Made by a program: the position numbers and the translations under genes. A model generated the notes under the pieces. That model saw only the letters and a program-made list of their open reading frames with translations. It searched no databases and was not told the DNA's origin. From Curvibacter sp. AEP1-3 (GTDB lineage: Bacteria; Pseudomonadota; Gammaproteobacteria; Burkholderiales; Burkholderiaceae_C): DNA of 64,000 nucleotides. Within the stretch, counting starts at the first letter, position 1. The number at the start of each line of letters is the position of its first letter. The stretch is from contig NZ_CP015698.1 in assembly GCF_002163715.1 (NCBI RefSeq), positions 3,512,201 to 3,576,200 of the forward strand. The letters are read 5' to 3'. Positions 1-9,049 of this stretch are shown in pieces.

Positions 1-1492
1 GCAGTTGCTCCAGTTCTGCGTGAACCTCAGCTTTGAAGGCCGGGTCGGCCTTCACTTGGGGACGCACGGTTTCTGCCAGCACCACGATGGCATAAGCCGA
101 GGGCTGGCCCACACCGGACACCATGCTGGTTTCAATGCGGGGGCAGGCGTTCAAGCGGTTCTCAATCGGTGCGGGGGCCACATACTTGCCCTTGGATGTT
201 TTGAACAGCTCCTTCACCCGGCCGGTGAGCTTGAGCAGTCCATCAGCGCGGCGCTCGCCCTTGTCGCCGGTGCGGAAGAAGCCGTCTTCCGTGAACACTT
301 CTGCGTCCAGATCAGGGCGCTTGTAGTAGCCCACAAACTGTCCTGGAGACTTGATCAGCACTTCGCCTTCTTCGCTGATGCGGACTTCCACGCCCTTGAG
401 CGGTACGCCCACGCAACCGGGGGCATTGATCTTGTCGGTGGAGTTGTGCGAATACGCAAAGTCCTCTGTCATGGCATAACCCTCAATCAGGTTCAAGCCC
501 AGACGGCGGTACCAGGCAATAAGCTCGGCAGGGATGGGTGCCGAGCCGCTGCCGGCCAGCAACGCGTGGTCCAGGCCCAGGCCCTTGAGCACCTTGCGGC
601 CTACGATCTTGCCCAGAATCGGGATGCTCAGCAGCCGGTCCAGCTTCTTGGGCGGCATTTTGGCAAACACGCCTTGCTGGAACTTCAGCCAGAGGCGGGG
701 TACCGAGATAAAGGTCACCGGCTTCGCGCGGTTCAAGTCCTGGATAAAGGTATCCAGCGACTCGGCAAAAAACAGTTGGGTGTTGCCGTTCACCAGCGTT
801 GCGGACTCTACCCATGCGCGCTCGAAAACGTGCGCCAAGGGCAGGTAGGACAACATGCGGTTGCGGGTGTTGATGCCGATGCGAGCCTGGGTATCGTTGT
901 TGATACCTTCTGCAGCGGCGGTGATGCGCTCAAAGCTGTGCATCACGCCCTTGGGCTGGCCGGTGGAGCCGGAGGTGTACATCAGGATGGCAATGTCCTT
1001 GCCGCCACGTGCAGGTTTGCCGGTCAGTGGCTTGGTGCGTGAGGTGACTGCATCCCACGCCTCGTAGCTGTTCTTCGGCGCGAGCGGGAAGGCAATGATG
1101 GGCATGCCTGCAGGAATGCCGGGCTGCTGTTGGTCAAAGGTGTCAAGCTTGCCGACGAATAGCAGGCTGGCTTCGCTGTGTTCCAGCACGTAGCGCACGG
1201 TGTCGGCTGTTTCGGTTGGGAAAATGGCCACTGTCGTGCAGCCTGCCATCCAGATGGCCAACTCCGCCATGATGAAGTGGGCGCAGTTCTTGGAAAGAAT
1301 GGCGACGCGCGAACCCGGCTCCAGATTCTGGGCCTTGAGGTGCGCGGCCATGCGGCGGGCCTGGTCCAGTGTCTGCTTCCACGTGTAGTCCACCACCTGA
1401 CCGCCACCGGTGGGCTGGGTCAGAAAGATCTGATCCGCATGGTTGATTTCGTGCTCGTAGACGTAGTCCAGCATGAGTTTGGCTTGAGCCAT
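1..1492 (-). CDS. AMP-dependent long-chain acyl-CoA synthetase (3' end outside window)
   Basis: The reading frame opens at an ATG (1490-1492 on the minus strand) after a GAGGA ribosome site and stays open for about 497 codons to the left edge, so the C-terminus is missing. It activates a carboxylic (fatty) acid as the acyl-AMP and then the CoA thioester. The adenylate-forming signature YTSGSTGQPKG lies near residue 170 and the downstream GYAMTE and FFRTGDKGERR motifs of the ANL superfamily are present. The N-terminus (MAQAKLMLDYVYEHE) resembles bacterial FadD/FAA1-type long-chain enzymes. Substrate length cannot be read from the sequence. No neighbour shares its strand nearby. Confidence 0.9.
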   Translation of the reverse strand, partial: MAQAKLMLDYVYEHEINHADQIFLTQPTGGGQVVDYTWKQTLDQARRMAAHLKAQNLEPGSRVAILSKNCAHFIMAELAIWMAGCTTVAIFPTETADTVRYVLEHSEASLLFVGKLDTFDQQQPGIPAGMPIIAFPLAPKNSYEAWDAVTSRTKPLTGKPARGGKDIAILMYTSGSTGQPKGVMHSFERITAAAEGINNDTQARIGINTRNRMLSYLPLAHVFERAWVESATLVNGNTQLFFAESLDTFIQDLNRAKPVTFISVPRLWLKFQQGVFAKMPPKKLDRLLSIPILGKIVGRKVLKGLGLDHALLAGSGSAPIPAELIAWYRRLGLNLIEGYAMTEDFAYSHNSTDKINAPGCVGVPLKGVEVRISEEGEVLIKSPGQFVGYYKRPDLDAEVFTEDGFFRTGDKGERRADGLLKLTGRVKELFKTSKGKYVAPAPIENRLNACPRIETSMVSGVGQPSAYAIVVLAETVRPQVKADPAFKAEVHAELEQL

Positions 1493-1566
1493 TTTTGTCT
1501 CCTCGTTATGGTTTGTTTGCCGCATTGTCTGGGCTTTTGCGCGCAAAAGAGAGCTTTAAGTGACCA

Positions 1567-1591
1567 AGCCCCCCTTGAATAGAGGGGGGCT
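1567..1591. other. GC-rich perfect hairpin in the 1493-1720 intergenic region
   Basis: An 8-bp stem (AGCCCCCC / GGGGGGCT) with a 9-base loop lies between two divergent genes. No T-tract follows on either strand, so a Rho-independent terminator is not supported. It could be a REP-like unit or an mRNA-leader hairpin of the acyl-CoA synthetase gene. I see nothing else in this gap. Confidence 0.45.
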
Positions 1592-1720
1592 ACTATTTGC
1601 GGGTCTATCCGGCGGATCTTTTTTTGGCGCTTTTTGTCCTCTGCTTGTCGTGTAACGTGGTTTCGCGCATATTTGACAAGGAATACCATTGAGTCACTGT
1701 TAAATTAAAGGTGTCCTTCC

Positions 1721-2293
1721 ATGTCCTCCGTATCTACCCTGAAGCCCGCACTCATCATCATTGATGTGCAGCAATCTTTCGCCCAAATGCCCTTCTGGTC
1801 GCAGGGCATTCATGCCCCGTTTGAGTCTGCTTTGCTGCGTCTGGAGGCCGGTTGTCGCGCAGCCGGTGTTCCGGTGGTGCACATTTTTCATGTGGGGCTG
1901 GCCGGCCCCTTTCGTGAGGACTCCGGGTTTGTGAAGCCCTTGCCCTGGTTGCCCGGTAACCCGGATGTGCGCTTCGACAAACACACCCACAACGCTTTTA
2001 CCGATACCGGGCTGGATCTGTGGCTGCGCCGCCAGGGAGTGGGCAAGCTCATCATCTCCGGCATCCGTACCGAGCAATGCTGCGAGACCACAGCCCGTGT
2101 GGGCTCGGATTTGGGCTATGCAGTGGACTTTGTGTCTGAAGCCACCCTGACCTTCCCTATGTCCCACGCTGGCAGCGGTCGGACGTTCAGTGCCGAAGAG
2201 ATCACCACCCGCACCGAGCTGGTCTTGCAAGACCGGTTTGCACGTATCGTGGATGTAGCTACCTGCCTAGCCGGTTTGCCATCCGCCCACTAA
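1721..2293 (+). CDS. Isochorismatase-family cysteine hydrolase
   Basis: A 190-residue single-domain protein of the isochorismatase-like hydrolase family. The N-terminal strand ALIIIDVQQSF carries the catalytic Asp, and GIRTEQCCETT near residue 115 carries the nucleophilic Cys in the usual helix start. Length matches the family (180-220). The family hydrolyses amide or vinyl-ether bonds of small molecules such as nicotinamide, N-carbamoyl compounds and isochorismate. The substrate is not predictable here. It starts at ATG after an AAAGGTG-type ribosome site and precedes the DUF1272 gene by 27 bases, so co-transcription is possible. Confidence 0.85.
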   Translation: MSSVSTLKPALIIIDVQQSFAQMPFWSQGIHAPFESALLRLEAGCRAAGVPVVHIFHVGLAGPFREDSGFVKPLPWLPGNPDVRFDKHTHNAFTDTGLDLWLRRQGVGKLIISGIRTEQCCETTARVGSDLGYAVDFVSEATLTFPMSHAGSGRTFSAEEITTRTELVLQDRFARIVDVATCLAGLPSAH

Positions 2294-2320
2294 ATCGTCG
2301 TCCCTGAAGTCGAAACCGCC

Positions 2321-2587
2321 ATGCTCCAACTCCGCCCCAACTGCGAATGCTGCAATACTGATTTGCCGCCCGCCGCCCTGAATGCCCGCATCTGTTCGTT
2401 TGAATGCACGTTTTGTGCGGACTGCGCAGATACCAAGTTGAATGGCATTTGCCCCAATTGCAGAGGTGAGTTGGTGCGCCGCCCGGTGCGCCCGGCCGCA
2501 AAGTTGGCCAATAACCCGCCTTCAACTGAGCGGGTCTTCAAGCCCTTGGGGCGCGCGCAGAAAGCTGACTCGGCGGCATCCGCATGA
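2321..2587 (+). CDS. DUF1272 small zinc-ribbon-like protein
   Basis: An 88-residue protein whose first 55 residues hold four CxxC or C-x-C pairs (CECC, CSFEC, CADC, CPNC) typical of DUF1272. They are likely to bind zinc. The C-terminal tail is basic and Pro-rich. Function is unknown for the family. Its stop codon overlaps the start of the next gene (ATGA), so the EamA transporter is translationally coupled to it. Confidence 0.85.
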   Translation: MLQLRPNCECCNTDLPPAALNARICSFECTFCADCADTKLNGICPNCRGELVRRPVRPAAKLANNPPSTERVFKPLGRAQKADSAASA

Positions 2588-3528
2588 GCGCGGCCATACC
2601 CATGCGGCCCAAAGACCTGGCGCTGGCGCTGCTGGTCATTCTGGTGTGGGGCGTGAACTTTGCGGTCATCAAAGTGGGGGTGGTCGGGGTGCCGCCCTTG
2701 TTGCTGGGTGCCTTGCGTTTTGCCTTGGCGGCGTTCCCGGCGCTGTTATTCATGAAGCCGCCCAAGGTGCCACTGCGCTGGTACCTGGCCTATGGCCTCA
2801 CCATTTCGGTGGGGCAGTTTGCATTTTTGTTCACTGCCATCCATGTAGGCATGCCTTCGGGCTTGGCGTCGCTGGTGCTGCAGTCGCAATCGTTCTTCAC
2901 CCTGCTGCTGGCGGCCTGGTGGCTCAAAGAGCGTTGGCAGGCCAACCAGATGGCCGGGCTGTTGCTGGCCGCCTGCGGCTTGGTGTTGATTGGCAGCGCC
3001 GCAGGGCCGGCAGGCGCTGGCGTGTCCATGCCGCTGTTGGGCTTTTTGCTTACCGTGGCAGCGGCCGTCATGTGGGCCTGCGGCAATATCGTGACCCGCA
3101 CCGTGAGCCGCTACGGCCCCATGAACCAGCTGGCCTTTGTGGTGTGGGCAAGTTTGGTGCCGCCCTTGCCGTTTCTGGCGCTCTCCGTGGTGATAGAGGG
3201 GCCTGACGCAATAGCCTCTGCCATGCAGCACATCGGCTGGAGCACCTTCGCGGCCATCGCCTACCTCGCTTGGGCAGCCACCTTGCTGGGCTATGGCTTG
3301 TGGACACATCTCATGTCCCGCTACGCGACCAACCGGGTCGCGCCGTTCACACTGCTGGTGCCGGTGGTCGGCTTGACCACGGGTTGGCTGGTGTTCGGCG
3401 AGGCCTTGCGTCCGGTGCACTTTGCCGGTGGCGCGCTGTTGATGGCGGGCTTGCTGTTCAATGTATTCGGTGGACCCTTGATGACGCGTTGGATGGCGCG
3501 TGTACAGCAATTCCGGAACGCTGGATGA
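2584..3528 (+). CDS. EamA-family (DMT) exporter
   Basis: A 314-residue inner-membrane protein with ten predicted hydrophobic segments arranged as two EamA repeats. The start (LVILVWGVNFAVIKVGV) and the ESxxSLLLWRE-like SQSFFTLLLAAWWLKERW stretch near residue 110 resemble the O-acetylserine/cysteine exporter EamA. It overlaps the preceding DUF1272 gene by ATGA and the following GlxA-type regulator by ATGA, so the three form a tightly coupled operon. Metabolite export is inferred from family; the exact substrate is not visible. Confidence 0.87.
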   Translation: MSAAIPMRPKDLALALLVILVWGVNFAVIKVGVVGVPPLLLGALRFALAAFPALLFMKPPKVPLRWYLAYGLTISVGQFAFLFTAIHVGMPSGLASLVLQSQSFFTLLLAAWWLKERWQANQMAGLLLAACGLVLIGSAAGPAGAGVSMPLLGFLLTVAAAVMWACGNIVTRTVSRYGPMNQLAFVVWASLVPPLPFLALSVVIEGPDAIASAMQHIGWSTFAAIAYLAWAATLLGYGLWTHLMSRYATNRVAPFTLLVPVVGLTTGWLVFGEALRPVHFAGGALLMAGLLFNVFGGPLMTRWMARVQQFRNAG

Positions 3529-4484
3529 ACGACGCAGTACTCCACATCTATCTGGTGCTCACGCCCAATGTGCTGATGCTGGACTACGCCGGTCCGGCGG
3601 AGGCCCTGCGCATGGCACGCGACATGGGGGCACCTATCGTTCTGCATGCCTGTGGCCCGCAGAATGACATCCCGACCTCTCTGGGTACGGGCCTGTCCGG
3701 GCTGGAGGCGCTACCCGTCACCCTGCCAGCGCGCAGCCTGGTCTTGGTGGTGGGCAACAGCAACGAGGTGGTGGACTACGCCACCCCCGAGGCCCGCTCC
3801 GTGGTGCAGTGGCTGCGCGCCGTACCCCAAGCGGCCACACGCATGGCCAGCATCTGCTCGGGGGCCTTGTTGCTGGCGCAAGCCGGCTGTCTGGATGGGC
3901 GGCACTGCACCACCCACCACACCCTGATTGCCGATTTGCAGGCGCTGGCCCCCAGCGCGCAGGTGGTGTCTGACCGCATCTTTGTGGACGATGGCGGCGT
4001 GCTTACCAGTGCAGGCATCACCACCGGTATTGACCTAGCGCTGTACTTGATTGAGCAGGAGGCTGGCGCAGAGCTGGCGGCGCGCGTGGCCCGCCGCTTG
4101 GTGATGTACCAGCGCCGCGGCACCCACGACCCGCAAATGTCGCCCTGGCTGGCACACCGCAACCACATGCACCCCGCGGTTCATCGCGCGCAAGACGCCA
4201 TGGCCCGAGAGCCCCAGCGCAACTGGAGCTTGGCGGATCTGGCCGATGTGGCCTGCGTCAGCCCCCGGCACCTGAGCCGCTTGTTTGCACAACACACCGG
4301 CATCAGTGTCGTGGTCTACCAGCAGCAATTGCGAATTGCCCGCGCCAAAGACTTGCTGGCACGTCAGGGTCTGTCGGTGGAGCGTGTGGCCGAGGCCTGT
4401 GGTTTTGCGTCGGCACGCGACTTGCGCCGCGTGTGGCGCAAATATGAAGCCGGCTCGCCGGCCAGTGCGCGCATGGCTGACTGA
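3525..4484 (+). CDS. GlxA-family AraC-type transcriptional regulator
   Basis: A 319-residue protein. Residues 1-190 form a DJ-1/PfpI-like amidase fold (LTPNVLMLDYAGPAEALRMA; the nucleophile-elbow motif is ASICSGALLLAQAG with a Cys). Residues 215-315 form an AraC-type double helix-turn-helix (WSLADLADVACVSPRHLSRLFAQHTG and VERVAEACGFASARDLRRVWRK). I chose the ATG overlapping the EamA stop because an upstream extension in this frame would run inside the transporter gene. It probably controls its own operon in response to a small metabolite. The PfpI domain in this family is a sensor, not a known enzyme. Confidence 0.88.
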   Translation: MNDAVLHIYLVLTPNVLMLDYAGPAEALRMARDMGAPIVLHACGPQNDIPTSLGTGLSGLEALPVTLPARSLVLVVGNSNEVVDYATPEARSVVQWLRAVPQAATRMASICSGALLLAQAGCLDGRHCTTHHTLIADLQALAPSAQVVSDRIFVDDGGVLTSAGITTGIDLALYLIEQEAGAELAARVARRLVMYQRRGTHDPQMSPWLAHRNHMHPAVHRAQDAMAREPQRNWSLADLADVACVSPRHLSRLFAQHTGISVVVYQQQLRIARAKDLLARQGLSVERVAEACGFASARDLRRVWRKYEAGSPASARMAD

Positions 4485-4613
4485 GTCTGCCCGCAGGCTG
4501 CGAAGAAATCGGCGTTGAGGAGAAGGTTCGCCAGCGAACCGACATGCAGCCCTGCGCTACCTACTCTGGCCCCATGCGGTGTCTTGCCGCACATGCATGG
4601 CAGGAGAGACCCA

Positions 4614-5363
4614 ATGTTGAAACACAAAGTAGCGCTGGTCACCGGAGCCGCATCAGGCATAGGCCGCGCAGTGGCCTTGCTGTTGGCGCGTGAAGGTGCC
4701 CGTGTGGTGGTGTCGGATGTGCAGTTGGACGCCGGAGCCGACACCGTGGCCCTGGTCCGCGCCCAAGGCGGCGAGGCGATTTTTGTAGCGGCCGATGTAG
4801 GCAAGCCCGCCGAAGCACAGGCCTTGGTGGCACGCGCAGTGGTGCATTACGGCCGGTTGGACATTGCTTGCAACAACGCTGGCATTGCCGGCCCTACGGC
4901 TCCCACGGCGGACTATCCGCTGGACGGTTGGACCCGCGTGCTCAACATCAATCTCAGCGGTGTTTTCTACGGCATGCAGGCCCAGATTGAAGCCATGCTC
5001 AAGCATGGTGGTGGCTCCATCGTCAACATCGCCTCCGTGTTGGGTGCCGTGGGCTTCACGGGCTCTGTAGCCTATACCGCCGCCAAGCACGGGGTGGTGG
5101 GGCTGACTCAGGTGGCTGCACTGGAGTACAGCGCGCAAGGTGTGCGGGTGAATGCAGTGGGGCCGGGCTTTATTGAGACGCCCATGGTCAGCAAACTCTC
5201 GGAGGACCCTGCGACCCACGCCATGCTGGTTGCTGCCCATGCCATGGGCCGATTGGGACGGCCTGAAGAGGTGGCTGAGCTGGTGGTGTGGTTGGCCTCC
5301 GACCGTGCTTCGTTCGTCACCGGGGCGTATTACCCGGTGGATGGTGGCTATCTCGCGCGTTGA
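4614..5363 (+). CDS. Short-chain dehydrogenase/reductase (SDR)
   Basis: A 249-residue classical SDR. It has the TGAASGIG nucleotide-binding motif (residues 10-17), an NNAG motif (about 87-90), the YxxxK active site (YTAAKHG, about 155) and the PGFIETPM segment. The start at 4614 follows an AGGAGAG ribosome site; an upstream ATG in the same frame lacks one. It oxidises or reduces an alcohol/ketone with NAD(P). The specific substrate is not recognisable. It stands between two unrelated-looking genes. Confidence 0.86.
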   Translation: MLKHKVALVTGAASGIGRAVALLLAREGARVVVSDVQLDAGADTVALVRAQGGEAIFVAADVGKPAEAQALVARAVVHYGRLDIACNNAGIAGPTAPTADYPLDGWTRVLNINLSGVFYGMQAQIEAMLKHGGGSIVNIASVLGAVGFTGSVAYTAAKHGVVGLTQVAALEYSAQGVRVNAVGPGFIETPMVSKLSEDPATHAMLVAAHAMGRLGRPEEVAELVVWLASDRASFVTGAYYPVDGGYLAR

Positions 5364-5465
5364 GCAGGTGGTTGAGGATTGAGTTTCGTGGTGGCTTAAG
5401 CCGAAGACGGCCGTCAGAGGCGCTGAGCATGGTTCAATAGCAGGCTGTATCTGTCTGCTACACCC

Positions 5466-6698
5466 ATGACCCCCGAAGCCCAAAAACTCTGGCGCGCCCC
5501 GCAATGGGCGTTTTCCATCCTGCTTGCCTTGCTGGGCATGTTGGGGCCGTTCTCCATTGATACGTATCTGCCTGCATTTGCCGGCATCAGCCAGTCGCTG
5601 GGTGCCACGCCGGTGCAGATGCAGCAAACGCTGTCGGCCTACCTGTTCGGCTTCGCCTTCATGGCGCTGTTCCATGGCTCCATTTCAGACAGCTTCGGCC
5701 GGCGCCCGGTGGTGCTGTGGGGGCTGGCAGCGTTCACCATAGCCTCGGTGGGGTGTGCGCTGTCGCAGACCATCGGCCAGCTCATTTTCTTCCGGGCCAT
5801 GCAGGGTTTGTGCACTGGCGCGGGCATTGTGATTTCACGCGCGGTCATTCGTGATGTGTATCCGCCGTCGCAAGCGCAAAAGGTCATGAGTCAGGTCACC
5901 ATCTTCTTCGGGGTAGCGCCTGCCATCGCGCCCATGGTGGGCGGTTGGTTGCTGATTCACGCCAGCTGGCACGGCATCTTCTGGTTCCTGGCCGCAGTCG
6001 GCGTTGCGCTGTGGACGTCCAACTATTTCCTGCTGCCAGAAACCTTGCCACCCGCACAGCGCCAGCACTTCCATGTCAAAAACCTGCTGGCCGGTTATTG
6101 GAAGCTGGGCTCCGACCCGCGCTTCTTGTTACTGGCGCTGGCCAGCGGCATACCGTTCAACGGCATGTTTTTGTACGTGCTGAGTGCGCCCGTGTTTCTG
6201 GGCGAACACCTGGGGCTGCAGCCCCAGCAGTTCTTCTGGTTTTTCATACTCACGATCAGCGGCATCATGGGCGGTGCGTTTGTGAGCGGTAGGGTGGCCG
6301 GCAAGATCAGCCCGAAGCGCCAGATCCGAAACGGCTTTTCCATCATGCTCACCATTGGCGTCATCAACCTTCTGGCCAATCTGCTGTTCAAGGCACATGT
6401 GAGCTGGGCGCTCTTTCCCATTGCCATCTTCGCTTTCGGCTGGGCGCTCATGGTGCCGGTGGTGACCTTGCTGGTGCTGGACTTGCACCCGGACCGCCGG
6501 GGCATGGCGTCGAGTTTGCAGATGTTTGTGGGCTCTACGGCCAACGGCTTTGTGGCCGGGGTGGTGTCGCCTCTGGTCATGCATTCCACCATCGGCTTGG
6601 CCAGTGCCTCGGTGCTGATGATGTGCGTGGGCCTGTGCTCCTGGGTGTTCATTCGCAGCCGCTGGCCCGAGATCGGACGGCGTGTGGAGGAGCTGTGA
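5466..6698 (+). CDS. Bcr/CflA-family MFS drug exporter
   Basis: A 410-residue, twelve-segment major facilitator of the Bcr/CflA subfamily, recognised by GPFSIDTYLPAF in TM1, the SDSFGRRPV loop 2-3 motif, and RAxxGLCxGAGIVISRAVIRD in TM4-5. It is a likely proton-driven exporter of drugs, dipeptides or cysteine across the inner membrane. It overlaps the NlpC/P60 gene by one base (TGATG), giving translational coupling. Confidence 0.87.
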   Translation: MTPEAQKLWRAPQWAFSILLALLGMLGPFSIDTYLPAFAGISQSLGATPVQMQQTLSAYLFGFAFMALFHGSISDSFGRRPVVLWGLAAFTIASVGCALSQTIGQLIFFRAMQGLCTGAGIVISRAVIRDVYPPSQAQKVMSQVTIFFGVAPAIAPMVGGWLLIHASWHGIFWFLAAVGVALWTSNYFLLPETLPPAQRQHFHVKNLLAGYWKLGSDPRFLLLALASGIPFNGMFLYVLSAPVFLGEHLGLQPQQFFWFFILTISGIMGGAFVSGRVAGKISPKRQIRNGFSIMLTIGVINLLANLLFKAHVSWALFPIAIFAFGWALMVPVVTLLVLDLHPDRRGMASSLQMFVGSTANGFVAGVVSPLVMHSTIGLASASVLMMCVGLCSWVFIRSRWPEIGRRVEEL

Positions 6699-7189
6699 TG
6701 CGCACACTATGCAGTTTGCTGCTCGCCAGCACAGTGATGGTGTTGGCAGCTTGTTCCAGTGCGCCTACGACACCTTCAGCGCCCGCAGCAGCACCGCAAC
6801 CTGCTGCCCGTTTGACCCTGGAGCAGGCCAATGACGTCACCGTCATGGCCATCGGCCTGGTGGGCACACCCTATCGCTACGGCGGCAACACGCCCGCGAG
6901 CGGCTTCGATTGCAGCGGCCTGATCGGTTATGTTTACAAACAACGCGCCGGTGTCGTGGCGCCGCGCACCACCGGTGGCCTGATCGACTGGGGTACCAGC
7001 ATCCCCGCGCCCAGCCTGCGCACGGGTGATTTGGTCGTCTTCGTGCAAAACAGTCGTGCCAACCATGCGGGTATCTACGTGGGCGAAGGCCGCTTTGTGC
7101 ACGCACCGTCTACCGGCGGCACGGTGCGGCTGGATAGCTTGAATTCGTCGTACTGGGCCAAGCAGCAGGTGAGTTACCGCAGGCCGTAA
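6698..7189 (+). CDS. NlpC/P60 (C40) cell-wall peptidase lipoprotein
   Basis: A 163-residue lipoprotein. A signal peptide ends in the lipobox LAAC (Cys19) followed by a Pro/Ala-rich linker, then an NlpC/P60 domain (residues 50-160). Catalytic Cys lies in FDCSGLIGYVY, the His in NHAGIYVG, and a third polar residue in FVHAPS. It would cleave peptidoglycan stem-peptide bonds from the outer or inner membrane periplasmic face. The start is set by the one-base overlap with the MFS stop. Confidence 0.88.
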   Translation: MRTLCSLLLASTVMVLAACSSAPTTPSAPAAAPQPAARLTLEQANDVTVMAIGLVGTPYRYGGNTPASGFDCSGLIGYVYKQRAGVVAPRTTGGLIDWGTSIPAPSLRTGDLVVFVQNSRANHAGIYVGEGRFVHAPSTGGTVRLDSLNSSYWAKQQVSYRRP

Positions 7190-7196
7190 GAGGTGC

Positions 7197-7781
7197 TCAC
7201 GTGTGCAGCTTTACAGTTTCCCCGATCACAAAGAACTGCCCACCCGCCACGTAGTGCAGCGTGCGCAAGTCATCCGGTGCTTGGTCGAATTCCCAGTGCC
7301 CGTTGATGAACACGCGGCTGTCGGCCCAAGCGTGGGTCACTTCGCCGATGAAAAGGTCGTAGGTCTGTTGGTTGCGTGGTTCGGGCAGTACCTTGCACAG
7401 TAACCAGCCCACGCAGCCCTGCACCAGTGGCACAGAGCTTTCCTGCGGTGTAAATGTGTGGATGCCATAGCGGTGCAGTTTGTCAGGCGTGGTGAGTGCG
7501 CTGTCGGTACCCACCCCCAGCGTGGCTTGCGCCAGAGCGCGGGCCGGGATGTTGAGCGCAAACCAGCCGCTACCTTCGACCAGCGCACGGGTGCGGGTGG
7601 CCTTGTCGATGACAACTATCACCTTGGGTGGCTGGAAGTCCAGTGGCATGGACCAGGCGGCGGCCATCACATTGTGTTCGCCAGCATGCGCGGACGACAC
7701 CAACACCGTGGGGCCATGGTTAAGCAGGCGGTAGGCCTTGTCCAGCGGGACGGAAGCACAGAAGTCGGGCAGGGTGTTCAT
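7197..7781 (-). CDS. Flavin reductase-like FMN-binding protein
   Basis: A 194-residue protein of the flavin reductase/FMN-binding split-barrel family. Typical features are the substrate/flavin loop (HGPTVLVSSAHAGEHNVMAAAWSMPLD), the KATRTRALVE stretch, and FIGEVTHAWAD near residue 150. Such proteins reduce flavins with NAD(P)H or bind FMN. The reductase partner is unknown. It begins 12 bases after the stop of the HD-domain gene on the same strand, with no good ribosome site, so coupled translation is likely. Confidence 0.82.
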   Translation of the reverse strand: MNTLPDFCASVPLDKAYRLLNHGPTVLVSSAHAGEHNVMAAAWSMPLDFQPPKVIVVIDKATRTRALVEGSGWFALNIPARALAQATLGVGTDSALTTPDKLHRYGIHTFTPQESSVPLVQGCVGWLLCKVLPEPRNQQTYDLFIGEVTHAWADSRVFINGHWEFDQAPDDLRTLHYVAGGQFFVIGETVKLHT

Positions 7782-7793
7782 GGAGGTGTGTGG

Positions 7794-8405
7794 TTAAGCC
7801 ACCGCCCGCGCCAGATTCGCCCGCGCACGGGCCTCTAGCGCGGCGTGGAAATGGTCGGAGCCGTAAATGCGGGGCCGGGCGGCGAAGGACTGCAGCACCT
7901 CTTTGCGCTTGGTGCGGAACAGGTCCTCGGGTACGAAGGCATATTCCGCGCGGATCTGTTGCTCGTATTGCGCAAAGCGCTGCGCCTCGGCGCCCAGGAT
8001 GGAGAGGTCAATGTCCACCAGCAGCTGCGCATCGCCCGCGGCGGGCGCGCTGGTGTGGCGGGTGGCCATGACCAGCTCGTAGACGCGCTGTGCCGCATCG
8101 GCCTGCAGCCCGGCGGTGGTGAGCGCCTGCCGGGCCCAGGCGGCGCTTTGGGTCTCGTTGTCGTGGCGCTGCACGTCATACACCGCGTCGTGAAACCAGA
8201 GTGCCAGCGCCACCTCGGCAGGCCGCTGCGCCAGATGCCGGACGGCTTCAAACCCTTGCAGGCATTCGGCCAGATGCTGGGTGCTGTGGTAGTGCCGGTG
8301 CGGCTCAGCGTAGGCCGCCAGCAGTGCGTCGCACAGCGCGGTGCCATCGGTGCGCGCGCCGGCATCGTGCCATGCAGATGCAAACAGGGGTTTCAAGGTA
8401 TGCAT
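7794..8405 (-). CDS. Predicted metal-dependent HD-superfamily phosphohydrolase
   Basis: A 203-residue protein with the metal-binding HD signature (WFHDAVYD, about residue 70), an upstream YHSTQHL motif and a downstream VDIDLSILG Asp cluster. This arrangement matches the COG4339 type of predicted HD hydrolase. The substrate is unknown. It is first in a two-gene minus-strand unit with the flavin reductase. Confidence 0.8.
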   Translation of the reverse strand: MHTLKPLFASAWHDAGARTDGTALCDALLAAYAEPHRHYHSTQHLAECLQGFEAVRHLAQRPAEVALALWFHDAVYDVQRHDNETQSAAWARQALTTAGLQADAAQRVYELVMATRHTSAPAAGDAQLLVDIDLSILGAEAQRFAQYEQQIRAEYAFVPEDLFRTKRKEVLQSFAARPRIYGSDHFHAALEARARANLARAVA

Positions 8406-8434
8406 AGGCTTGGATGCTATTGCATTGGCATAAA

Positions 8435-8462
8435 AAAAACGGAGGCCAGAGCCTCCGTTTTT
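8435..8462 (-). terminator. Rho-independent terminator after PEP-CTERM gene
   Basis: A 12-bp stem (AAAAACGGAGGC / GCCTCCGTTTTT) with a 4-base loop has an A-run on one side and a T-run on the other, so it can act in both directions. It lies 20 bases past the stop of the minus-strand PEP-CTERM gene. Confidence 0.85.
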
Positions 8463-8482
8463 GTCGGGGTTATGAACCGCGA

Positions 8483-9049
8483 TTACTTGGCTTTGCGGCG
8501 ACGTGCCACTGCGCCCAGCAGTCCCATGCCCGCCAACAGCATTGCATAGGTTTCTGGCTCAGGGACGGCGTTGACCGTGTTGGTGAAGGAGAAGGTGTGG
8601 TCGTTGTAGTCGCGGTCACCGCCACCAGCAAGATCTTCAAAGCCGACATACGTGCGACCGGCTTGACCTTGGTAGTTGTAGATCACGTTGGCGTGTGCGA
8701 TGTTGTCACTGTTGTTGGCGCCGGAGCCTGTGTGCCAGGTGTTGCCGGTGTTGACAACATGCAGTTGGATGTCGAGCAAGGTTCCTGCGCTGAATGATCC
8801 CGGCACGTTGTAGATGGTTCCTACAGGCGTGGAGTGGTTTGGGAAAATGGCGGGAGTTACTGCCAATCCATTGATCCAAAGTTCCAAGGTGCTGTTGTAG
8901 CCGGCATCCGAGCCTTCAAACTGAATGGAAATGCTGCCACCGCTGGCGTAAACGTTATCGCCAATAGCTGCGTTCACGGCCATTGGCGCGAGGCTGAGGA
9001 GTGCGGACGTTGCTAATGCGACCGCACGCATGTGTTTTTTGATTTTCAT
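8483..9049 (-). CDS. PEP-CTERM exported protein with DUF4114-like domain
   Basis: A 188-residue secreted protein. It has an N-terminal signal peptide (MKIKKHMRAVALATSALL) and a C-terminal sorting tripartite signal: VPEPETYAM, a hydrophobic helix (LLAGMGLLGAV), and ARRRKAK. The segment FEDLAGGGDRDYNDH matches DUF4114-type domains. Exosortase is expected to process it for surface or EPS-associated display; no exosortase gene is in the window. I chose the ATG at 9049, after a CCAGGGA-type ribosome site, over an upstream one that would bury the signal peptide. Confidence 0.85.
   Translation of the reverse strand: MKIKKHMRAVALATSALLSLAPMAVNAAIGDNVYASGGSISIQFEGSDAGYNSTLELWINGLAVTPAIFPNHSTPVGTIYNVPGSFSAGTLLDIQLHVVNTGNTWHTGSGANNSDNIAHANVIYNYQGQAGRTYVGFEDLAGGGDRDYNDHTFSFTNTVNAVPEPETYAMLLAGMGLLGAVARRRKAK

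Noticed and set aside
5..1042. Long plus-strand open frame over the acyl-CoA synthetase gene
   Set aside because: It is an antisense shadow in high-GC DNA; the minus strand encodes clear ANL-superfamily motifs.
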